A stretch of 64,000 nt of DNA from Leptospira sp. Lineage in GTDB: Bacteria; Spirochaetota; Leptospiria; Leptospirales; Leptospiraceae. Numbering within the stretch: the stretch's first letter is position 1; the number at the start of each line of letters is the position of its first letter. The DNA is taken from contig JAPZTS010000023.1 in NCBI GenBank assembly GCA_027533185.1, forward strand, positions 62,001 through 126,000. Reading direction: 5' to 3'. Under the pieces are notes generated by a model. It did not search any database, was not told where the DNA came from, and saw nothing but the letters and a program-made list of their open reading frames with translations. A program made the translations under genes and the position numbers. This document shows positions 57,306-64,000 of this stretch, in pieces.

Positions 57306-59180
57306 CTATTCGTACATCCCTTGTATAAGAGTTTTGTACTTATCATGGATTATGTTTCGCTTCATCTTAAAGAGATTTGTCAACTCATCCCCAACTTCCA
57401 TAGCTTTTGGTAAAAATCTAAAATCTGTAAGTCTCTCGAAGGATTTAAAACCATTTTCGCTGGAGATTTGCTTCTTAATGATGTTTTGGTAGAAGGTTCG
57501 GACTTCCTTATTTGCGTTCAGATCTTCTCCGTCTGTCCACTTTAGACCTGCTTCTTTCATTCGTTCTTTGTCAGGCCAAATCAAAGCGGTCAGCGATTTT
57601 TGATCCTGTCCGACTACGATTACTTGGTTTACCAATGCATTTTCTAACAGAAGGTTTTCGATAGGGACTGGCTCCACGTTTTCGCCACCAAGTAGTACAA
57701 TCGTATCTTTGACTCGACCACGTACAGAGACTGTATCATTAAAAGAAATGAAACCTAAGTCTCCCGTATTTAGCCAGCCATCTTTGATGGTTTTGTTAGT
57801 CGCTTCCTCGTTTTTGTAATATCCTTTCATTACCTGGGGTCCCTTTATATGGATGACACCCATCTTTCCCCTTGGAACCACTTCACCCTGGTCGTTCAGT
57901 ATTTTTACAATGGTCCCTTCAGGCCATTTTCCGACGGAACCTTGGATAACTTTGCCTACTTCACGAACCGCGATGATAGGAGCACATTCCGTCATTCCAT
58001 AACCTTCATATACCGGGATACCTATAACATTAAAAAATTCATCCACGTGGGCGGGGAGAGCACCACCACCGGAGATTGTTCCAGAAAGTCTACCACCTAA
58101 CACCTCTCTGATTTTTGCAAAAACCAATCCATCTAAAATCTTTGCGAGAAGGAAAAGGTTAACAACTGCAGTGACTGAAATTGCAGTGTTTTTTGCTCTT
58201 TCGAAGGGAGATTCCTCTTTGGTAAGGAGTTTGTTACCACTTAAATAGTCTGATCCATCTTTGAATTTTTTTACAACATCATAAGCGAAATCAAAAAGTT
58301 TTCGTTTGTTCTCAGGTGCTTTTTCGAGTTTTTGTTTGATACCAAGGTAGAGGTTTTCCCAAAGTCTCGGTGCAGATGCCATAAACGTCGGACGGATTTT
58401 AGTAAAATCATCGCGTAAATCACGTACGTTTGTGTAAGCAATACTTGCTCCCTCTGCAATTACAGCATAGTCAATGGCTCTTTCAAAAATATGCCAAACG
58501 GGTAATATCGATAGACAACTATCCGATGAACTCAAACCAACCTTAGGTGGCACCTTCACAACGTTATACACCATATTTTGATGGCTGAGCATTACACCTT
58601 TTGGCATTCCTGTTGTTCCAGAAGTGTAGATAATAGTAAAAAGATCATCAGGTTTTACCTGTTTGGTTCTTAGTTCCAAAGAAGGAAGGTTCTTTCGTAA
58701 GTTTTCACCTTCGGTGATTAGAAGGGACATCGGCAATGCCATGTTGTCCTTGGATGTAAAACTTGGATCCAGAATGATTACTTTATCTACCTTTGTATTT
58801 GGCAGGATTGGCTTAAGTGATTCATAAAGCTTTTCATGTTCTACAAAACAGTAGCGACTTTCCGAGTGGGTGAGTATGTATTCGATCTCTTGCGGAGTAG
58901 AGTCAGAACCTCGTGGCACGTTGACCGCTCCATTCAAAAGGACAGAAATATCAGCAATGGCCCATTCCACTCGGTTGTCTGCCATAAGACCCACTCGATC
59001 TCCTGGTTTTAAACCCATTTGAAGAAGGGATAGGGCTAGGTTTTCAGACGCTCTGTAAACATCGGAAAAGGTACGTCCTTTAAATTGTTTATTTGAGTCT
59101 TTGGAATAGAAGATTTCCTTCTTTCCAAAATTTTTCTGCGCATAGGCAAAAACATCATTTAAGGTCGTAAAGTTTTTCAT
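57306..59180 (-). CDS. Long-chain acyl-CoA synthetase (AMP-forming)
   Basis: 624 residues. AMP-binding P-loop YTSGTTGMPKGV, motif GYGMTECAP, GWLNTGDLGF, and the ANL lysine region near RGRVKDTIVLLGGENVEP. This is the bacterial FadD15/long-chain ligase type. It activates fatty acids for degradation or for lipid synthesis, which matters for an organism that lives on fatty acids such as Leptospira. Its stop is 2 bp from the convergent pepN stop. Confidence 0.9.
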   Translation of the reverse strand: MKNFTTLNDVFAYAQKNFGKKEIFYSKDSNKQFKGRTFSDVYRASENLALSLLQMGLKPGDRVGLMADNRVEWAIADISVLLNGAVNVPRGSDSTPQEIEYILTHSESRYCFVEHEKLYESLKPILPNTKVDKVIILDPSFTSKDNMALPMSLLITEGENLRKNLPSLELRTKQVKPDDLFTIIYTSGTTGMPKGVMLSHQNMVYNVVKVPPKVGLSSSDSCLSILPVWHIFERAIDYAVIAEGASIAYTNVRDLRDDFTKIRPTFMASAPRLWENLYLGIKQKLEKAPENKRKLFDFAYDVVKKFKDGSDYLSGNKLLTKEESPFERAKNTAISVTAVVNLFLLAKILDGLVFAKIREVLGGRLSGTISGGGALPAHVDEFFNVIGIPVYEGYGMTECAPIIAVREVGKVIQGSVGKWPEGTIVKILNDQGEVVPRGKMGVIHIKGPQVMKGYYKNEEATNKTIKDGWLNTGDLGFISFNDTVSVRGRVKDTIVLLGGENVEPVPIENLLLENALVNQVIVVGQDQKSLTALIWPDKERMKEAGLKWTDGEDLNANKEVRTFYQNIIKKQISSENGFKSFERLTDFRFLPKAMEVGDELTNLFKMKRNIIHDKYKTLIQGMYE

Positions 59181-59211
59181 GTAGGTGATTTTCTCCGATT
59201 TTACCAGAATC

Positions 59212-60705
59212 TTAAGGATTTTTGGGTTTGTTCAAGTAATATTTTGATCGAAAGGTTTTTCCGCTCGTGGTTTCCAAATACGATTGGAAAACAGGATCCC
59301 TCTCAATGGTGGAAAATAATTGGATGTCACCCAATAAACCTTGCGACATATAAAGATGTCCTTCGGACTCCTTATTCAGCATAAGAGAAACTCGTGCGAG
59401 TTTATATAAGACCGTGGGTAAAAAGCTTTTTTCTCCGCCAATTTTTAGGGATTTTTTTAAATCCTCGTAAGCATCGGTTAGATTTCTCAAGTCCAGGTGG
59501 CATGAGCCTCGGTAGTAAAACAAAAAAAACCTGGGAAGAGGAAGTAGCCGTTTCGGATTCAAACTTTCTAATGTTGATACACAGGATAATGGATCGTTAT
59601 CCATATATTGTGAGTAAGAGAGATTTAACACCAATTCTGCATTGGATTCTCCATTCGTCCTTTGGTATCGATCAATCGCCTCTGAATATGTTAGTTTAGC
59701 AGATTTAAAATCCGAAATTAGATAGAGTTGGTAGTATCCCTTATAGATCAATACATCTAAAGAATCTGATTCACAAACTTGAGATGAAAAGAATTCTTCT
59801 AAAGTTCGATTAAAAGCTGGAAAGTCTCTCTCTGCATATTCTAAATTAGCAATCTTTTTTAAAAGATGGCAGGTTCTAGGAGTAGAAACAATCATTTCTT
59901 TTTTGTACTCGGAAAGTGAAATTCGATATAAAGTTAAAGCAGAATTGATTTTTCCTGAATCTTCAAGTAATATTGCTTCTCTTTCTTCCTTTTCCCCAAT
60001 TCCATCACAGAATGTCATTCGATTGTTTTCAAAAAAACATACTCGTTCGCGATAACCATTTTCATTGGCATCGTATTCGATTTTAACTAAGCTACAATTT
60101 TTGTACGTCCACCATTCATCTGGGCCTCCAATTTCATTTCTATCCTTTTCCGTACTAACCGGACACCGAAGACCATTTATATTTGTGTATTTGGTGAATG
60201 AATCTTTTTTGCCATTTTTGCTTTCATCTTCTTCTGTTAAATGGAGAAAACCTTGTGCATCAAAGTATTCCCATTTAAAAGGTAAAAATTTTGTTCCGTC
60301 AAAACCAAATGTAATTTGAATTTGAGGTTCTTTAGATCTGTTACGAGAATAACAAACAAATTCGTTTCTATTAAAACCCACCGTTCCTATAGGATCCCCA
60401 TAAAAATCTACTAAAATGGATCGGATTTCTGTTTTGTATTTAGGAATGGGATAATTCGTACTTTTATCTAAATACTTTTGGCAGAACCAAAGTATCCTGT
60501 GGTTCATCGCATCTTTTGTGAGTATTTTAGGAGTATCTGATTTAAAGAGGGCTCTACGTTTGGGTGAATCATCTTGGATATCAAATTCTTTTTCCGTCCG
60601 TAAGATTCCCTCCCAGAACTCCAAATAATTCAGCGCATATACTATTTGGGGTGTTGTAATCCCTATACAGACGGATAGGATCCATCTCTGTAATAACCGC
60701 TTCAA
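59212..60705 (-). CDS. Exported protein with TPR-like C-terminus
   Basis: 497 residues. A signal sequence (MKRLLQRWILSVCIGITTPQIVYA) is followed by a beta-rich domain (~60-250) with several cysteines and no recognised family, then helical repeats of TPR type (~255-480, for example LYKLARVSLMLNKESEGHLYM, FLFYYRGSCHLDLRNLTDAYEDL). It overlaps the YopX-like gene by 4 bp and is read after it. Role unknown. Confidence 0.68.
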   Translation of the reverse strand: MKRLLQRWILSVCIGITTPQIVYALNYLEFWEGILRTEKEFDIQDDSPKRRALFKSDTPKILTKDAMNHRILWFCQKYLDKSTNYPIPKYKTEIRSILVDFYGDPIGTVGFNRNEFVCYSRNRSKEPQIQITFGFDGTKFLPFKWEYFDAQGFLHLTEEDESKNGKKDSFTKYTNINGLRCPVSTEKDRNEIGGPDEWWTYKNCSLVKIEYDANENGYRERVCFFENNRMTFCDGIGEKEEREAILLEDSGKINSALTLYRISLSEYKKEMIVSTPRTCHLLKKIANLEYAERDFPAFNRTLEEFFSSQVCESDSLDVLIYKGYYQLYLISDFKSAKLTYSEAIDRYQRTNGESNAELVLNLSYSQYMDNDPLSCVSTLESLNPKRLLPLPRFFLFYYRGSCHLDLRNLTDAYEDLKKSLKIGGEKSFLPTVLYKLARVSLMLNKESEGHLYMSQGLLGDIQLFSTIERDPVFQSYLETTSGKTFRSKYYLNKPKNP

Positions 60706-61082
60706 GATTTGTTTTTTAGATAGAGGTCATAAAGAATAGGATTTTCGTATGGATTTCCAACCTTTCGTATCGAGAAGAGCTGGTGGAGTGGAAGCCCGTT
60801 CTCTAAAAAAAAGGCTCCTTGGTCATTGTTGTATCGTATAATGCCTGTTTCCTGAGAAAGGTTGCCTCCTTTGGCAATCGTATGTTCGATAATATCTTCT
60901 TCGAACAAATCCTTATCGTATTTATCCTTTAATCCAGTAAAAATATTGATCGTGTATTCTTTTTCATTTGAGATGGGCTGTCCAAATTTAAGTAATTTAC
61001 CATCTTGGGTTAAACTAAACCCCTTATTCGAGAATTCTTTGGACCCTCTGTCCCAAACACGAAACTTAAAGTTGTAAGGCAT
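60702..61082 (-). CDS. YopX-family protein
   Basis: 126 residues with the YopX pattern: opening NFKFRVWDRGSKEF, middle INIFTGLKDKYDKDLFEEDIIEH, then GIIRYNNDQGAFFL and VGNPYENPILYDLY. YopX proteins are found almost only in phages and prophages and have no known activity. No other phage gene is nearby; here it overlaps an exported-protein gene by 4 bp, so it looks domesticated. Divergent from the ParA gene. Confidence 0.8.
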   Translation of the reverse strand: MPYNFKFRVWDRGSKEFSNKGFSLTQDGKLLKFGQPISNEKEYTINIFTGLKDKYDKDLFEEDIIEHTIAKGGNLSQETGIIRYNNDQGAFFLENGLPLHQLFSIRKVGNPYENPILYDLYLKNKS

Positions 61083-61174
61083 GGAAACAGTTTTGAAAGG
61101 GAAGTCCTGTTTTCCAAGAAAAATTCCAAAAAAAAATCGTTGGTAAATCTACAAATTCGATTCAAATTGTGGCT

Positions 61175-61948
61175 ATGAAAGTGATTTCGGTTTCGAACAT
61201 CAAAGGTGGAAGTGGCAAGTCTACTACGGTCGCTCATTTGGCCTGTGCACTCGGTCGTCGAGGTAAAACTTTGGTCGTCGATTTGGATATGCAAGGGGAT
61301 GTTACAGATTTTTGTCTGCCCGACCTAACTCTTGACAAGATTGAAGACAAAAATATTCTCAGTGTTTTTTTGGGTCTGAAGCCAATCCGTGAGTGTATTT
61401 TTACAACCAAAAATTTTGATGTGTTACCAAGTACGTTAAACCTATCCAAGCTGCACAAATACTCACCAGACTCTATGTCACTTTCCTTGCAGTTTAAGAG
61501 GTCTTTAGAAGAAATCAAAAAAGATTATAAGTATGTAGTTATGGATACACCTGGTTCGGCAAAACATGAACTTACTGCGGCATTGTATAATTCTGATTTA
61601 ATACTGATTCCGGTAACACCTAGTAAATGGACAATTCGGGCCGTTAACCTTTTGTTAGATGAAATTACAGTAACCGAAACATTGTTTAGTCAAAAGAAAA
61701 AAACTGCCTTTGTTCCTTCCTTGTTTGGCGCATCAAAAAAACATAGAGAACTTTTGGATCGACTGAAACAAATCGAAGAAATTCCCACTCTAGGAGAAAT
61801 TCCCAAATCCGAATCCATTAAAACTAAAACAGAAAAACAAGAAATACTAAAAAAAGATACGAATGCTTGGTTCGCCTTCGATCGGCTTGCCGATGAAGTT
61901 TTAGCGCTTGTTGATCCAGAAGAGAATCTTATTTTCTTCCGCTCTTAA
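61175..61948 (+). CDS. ParA/MinD-family ATPase (orphan)
   Basis: 257 residues from the ATG at 61175 (a GTG two codons earlier also fits). Deviant Walker A is KGGSGKST, then VVDLDMQGDVTDF and Walker B-like VVMDTPGSAKHEL, with the ParA-typical LILIPVTPSKWTIRA. ParA ATPases position DNA or protein cargo. No parB or centromere-like repeats are next to it, so this is an orphan of the cargo-positioning type. Its 3' end overlaps the potassium channel gene by 20 bp. Confidence 0.85.
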   Translation: MKVISVSNIKGGSGKSTTVAHLACALGRRGKTLVVDLDMQGDVTDFCLPDLTLDKIEDKNILSVFLGLKPIRECIFTTKNFDVLPSTLNLSKLHKYSPDSMSLSLQFKRSLEEIKKDYKYVVMDTPGSAKHELTAALYNSDLILIPVTPSKWTIRAVNLLLDEITVTETLFSQKKKTAFVPSLFGASKKHRELLDRLKQIEEIPTLGEIPKSESIKTKTEKQEILKKDTNAWFAFDRLADEVLALVDPEENLIFFRS

Positions 61949-63326
61949 TGTGATTTTTTTTTCTTTCCTTTGCAATTTTAGATAAATACCTTGAAAACTT
62001 AGGATGGTGCTTTAATACTTCATCAAATCTTTCTTTACTTAGAGTATAGAGATCACAAATGGAAGCAGCTCGGATCGTTGCTGTTCGTAGTGAATCATCA
62101 ATAAGACCCATTTCTCCAAAAAAGGATCCAGAACCTAAGGTAGCAAAAATTTCTCCCGTTTCTTCTCGAATAACATCCACATGACCCTTTGAAATAAAAT
62201 ACATGTTATGCGGAACATCGCCTTCCCTAAATATGATATCCCCTTTCATGTAGTAGGCTGGTTTTAACTCTAAAACAATTTCTCTTTTAAGTTCTTCTGG
62301 CGCATCTTTAAAAAAAGGAACCACATTGATTAAGTGGTGGTGTAAAAAAAGTGAAAGATCAATTCTAATTCCAGTTGGTAGGTTTTCCCAAATTTCTTCT
62401 TCGTCGATTCCATGTTTGTTTTCCCATAGATTGATGTAGTAGGATCTGACTCGGTTGGCAAGATCAGAGGGAACCTTTTTGTACTTTAAAAAAGCATTGA
62501 TTGTATTTAGTTTTTCTTGGAACAGATTGCGAGAGATATCTAAACTTGAAAGGAGGCTCGCAACATTACCAATTACATAGCCATAAATGCCGACACCGAA
62601 AATCATAACGATCATTGTATAAATTGTTTGCTCATTTGTGACTGGCGTTATATCGCCATATCCAATGGTTGTCAGAGTTGTTAGAGACCAATACAAGGCT
62701 CGGATATACCTTGTTGTAATATCTGAATCCGCCAAAAATTCCGGGGAAAGGTGAATCCATCCGCATGCCATCCAATGTGCAAATAGACCTGACCAGTAGA
62801 AAAAAAAGGTAAGTCGAAATGTCACGGGACTAATTGCTTCTATAACCTTGAGGTTTGTCTCTGTTCCACCCATTGCCATTTTTCTCAACCCCTGTAACAA
62901 CTCAAAAATTTTGGCTACTCGTAAAAGTCTAAGAATTCGAAGTCCATCAGAAACTCCGAGGGCTCCATAAACAGAAGCACCCAAGATGTCAAAAGGAAAT
63001 GCAGAAAGAAAGTCTACAAGAAACCAAGTTTTTAGATAGTGTTTGGATACGATGGATCGTTTTTGAATCAAAATTCGATTTTGGTAGATTGCTGTATTAA
63101 AATTAATGATAACGTCTATCATAAAAATAATCTGACAAATTCTTTCGGAAATACTTATCCCAATATCCTTTCGATATTGAAAGACGAGTCGTAGTGGGAC
63201 TTCGATTGCGAAATAGGTGATACATATGATCAGCAGTAAATCCCAGATTCTTTTTCCAGGTGAATTAGGATGGATCATAGTAAAAGTATCGGGAAGTTTA
63301 CGGTAGGTTCGCATCGGTTTTTTCAA
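61929..63326 (-). CDS. Cyclic-nucleotide-binding potassium channel
   Basis: 465 residues. Six spans with an arginine-bearing S4 (LRILRLLRVAKIFELL, 129-144), pore and selectivity filter TIGYGD (220-225), a helical C-linker and a cyclic-nucleotide-binding domain (~345-440). The phosphate-binding cassette FFGEMGLIDDSLRTATIRA (402-420) keeps Gly-Glu and R414, so cAMP or cGMP binding is likely. It resembles the MloK1 or plant-type gated K+ channels. An adenylate cyclase is encoded about 11 kb away. Confidence 0.92.
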   Translation of the reverse strand: MKKPMRTYRKLPDTFTMIHPNSPGKRIWDLLLIICITYFAIEVPLRLVFQYRKDIGISISERICQIIFMIDVIINFNTAIYQNRILIQKRSIVSKHYLKTWFLVDFLSAFPFDILGASVYGALGVSDGLRILRLLRVAKIFELLQGLRKMAMGGTETNLKVIEAISPVTFRLTFFFYWSGLFAHWMACGWIHLSPEFLADSDITTRYIRALYWSLTTLTTIGYGDITPVTNEQTIYTMIVMIFGVGIYGYVIGNVASLLSSLDISRNLFQEKLNTINAFLKYKKVPSDLANRVRSYYINLWENKHGIDEEEIWENLPTGIRIDLSLFLHHHLINVVPFFKDAPEELKREIVLELKPAYYMKGDIIFREGDVPHNMYFISKGHVDVIREETGEIFATLGSGSFFGEMGLIDDSLRTATIRAASICDLYTLSKERFDEVLKHHPKFSRYLSKIAKERKKNHIKSGRK

Positions 63327-63373
63327 TTGCCAGTTCGGAAATTAAAAATAAACTGAATTTAGAAGAGGTATTT

Positions 63374-63694
63374 ATGTTCGGTGGAGCTGGTGGAAACAAG
63401 TTTGATATGCTCAAACAAATGAAAAAGATGAGGTCACAAGTGAAAACTATGGAGAAGGAACTTGCGGGACTGAACTTTGTAGGAATTTCAAAAAATAAAC
63501 TCCTGTCTGTAACCTTGGACGGAAAGTTTCAAATGAAATCCATCTTGATTGAGGATGAACTCTTAGAGAAGAAAGATAAGTCTGCCATTGAAAAATCAAT
63601 CATCGAAGCCTATTCGAAGGCTCTACAAGATGCACAAGCTGGTGCCGCAAAACAAATGCAGGCGATGGGTGGGTTTCCTGGTCTAGGAATGTAA
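63374..63694 (+). CDS. ybaB: YbaB/EbfC nucleoid-associated protein
   Basis: 106 residues, the whole YbaB fold: LKQMKKMRSQVKTMEKELAGL, KNKLLSVTLDGKFQMKSILI, SIIEAYSKALQDAQAGAAKQM. It binds DNA as a dimer (EbfC in Borrelia). A good ribosome-binding site (AGAAGAGG) precedes the ATG. In most genomes ybaB is beside dnaX and recR; here it is alone, flanked by a channel gene and an OmpA gene. Confidence 0.93.
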   Translation: MFGGAGGNKFDMLKQMKKMRSQVKTMEKELAGLNFVGISKNKLLSVTLDGKFQMKSILIEDELLEKKDKSAIEKSIIEAYSKALQDAQAGAAKQMQAMGGFPGLGM

Positions 63695-63711
63695 ATCTTT
63701 TATTAGTAAAC

Positions 63712-63737
63712 AAAAAAGCCTACTTGCGTAGGCCTTT
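63712..63737. terminator. Bidirectional terminator between ybaB and the OmpA-family gene
   Basis: Stem GCCTAC/GTAGGC (63718-63723 and 63728-63733), loop TTGC, preceded by six A and followed by CTTT. On the minus strand this gives a long T run, so it should end the OmpA-family message, and with a shorter T run also ybaB. Confidence 0.78.
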
Positions 63738-63779
63738 AACTTTGGTCCTGGAACCTAAGTGAATACGAGTCTACTAAAA

Positions 63780-64000
63780 CTATCCTGCAGGTAGGATTTC
63801 AACTTCCACACGTCGGTTGGATCCGTCTTTAGGGTCCACACCTTTCAGAGGAGCTGTGGATCCAACACCTTTGACTTCGCCAATTCGTTTCGCTTCGACG
63901 CCATTTTCGGTGATCGCATCCTTTGCTGTTACAGCTCGTGAGTTTGACAATTTTACGTTTACATCTTCTGCACCAGTTCTATTTGCATGTCCCGTGATGT
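63780..64000 (-). CDS. OmpA-family C-terminal domain (5' end outside window)
   Basis: About 72 C-terminal residues: ITGHANRTGAEDVNVKLSNS, RAVTAKDAITENGV, GEVKGVGSTAPLKGV and DGSNRRVEVEILPAG. The pattern TGHxxRxG, LSxxRA, NRRVE is the peptidoglycan-binding OmpA domain. The protein is likely an outer-membrane or lipoprotein anchor to the cell wall. It is not close enough to Loa22 to give it that name. The rest continues beyond 64000. Confidence 0.85.
   Translation of the reverse strand, partial: ITGHANRTGAEDVNVKLSNSRAVTAKDAITENGVEAKRIGEVKGVGSTAPLKGVDPKDGSNRRVEVEILPAG

Noticed and set aside
61010..61294. 94-codon minus-strand frame between the YopX and ParA genes
   Set aside because: It overlaps both better-supported genes in other frames and has no family match.

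Overview
The window reads as chromosomal DNA of a Leptospira-type spirochaete. Supporting signs are moderately AT-rich DNA, a WG ('KWG Leptospira') repeat lipoprotein, several lipoproteins with relaxed lipoboxes, a class III cyclase behind a large membrane region, and frequent TTG/GTG starts. The richer-than-pathogen base composition suggests a saprophytic clade, but that is inference. No phage, transposon or CRISPR array is present.

Layout. 1-3.3 kb: tail of the spc/alpha ribosomal operon (infA, rpmJ, rpsM, rpsK, rpsD, rpoA, rplQ) ending in a terminator. 3.4-10.7 kb: an acyltransferase fused to a glycerol-3-phosphate dehydrogenase (-), hisZ-purA (+), tRNA-Lys and tRNA-Glu, a DUF2400 gene overlapping tRNA-Glu, an HMG-CoA lyase and an orphan ABC ATPase. 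10.7-18 kb: a TPR protein, then ccmA-ccmB-ccmC, a REC-PP2C regulator and purC-purS-purQ in one tight run, then glgC. 18.1-19.4 kb: an EAL protein. 19.4-28.0 kb: sufC-sufD-Rieske-sufS-sufU-sufT-ggt-gshA-gshB, nine tightly packed genes behind a PerR/Fur-like palindrome. 28.0-36.8 kb, opposite strand and convergent: serA, gloB, an endonuclease I, a disulfide reductase, trhO, an ABC exporter pair, a BolA-GST fusion, bolA, grxD and a dithiol glutaredoxin. Fe-S assembly, glutathione synthesis and the CGFS-glutaredoxin/BolA carriers therefore share one ~17 kb region.

36.8-39.8 kb: a lipoprotein, lysS, a DUF218-like protein and tRNA-Leu. 39.85-40.08 kb: a GC-rich segment with several hairpins enclosed by a 10-bp long-range stem, a candidate uncharacterised RNA or dispersed repeat. 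40.1-42.4 kb: AT-rich DNA with a GT-C-like membrane protein. 42.5-54.4 kb: WG-repeat lipoprotein, TPM protein, alpha/beta hydrolase, FAD oxidoreductase, amino-acid permease, small lipoprotein, adenylate cyclase, and a REC protein with decayed GGDEF and EAL domains. 54.5-64 kb: RRM protein, pepN, acyl-CoA ligase, a secreted protein, a YopX-family gene, an orphan ParA, a cyclic-nucleotide-binding K+ channel, ybaB and the end of an OmpA-family gene.

The best candidates for something undescribed are the structured element at 39.85-40.08 kb, the BolA-GST fusion inside the combined SUF/glutathione/glutaredoxin locus, the split GshF, and the PlsC-GpsA fusion with a degenerate nucleotide-binding loop.
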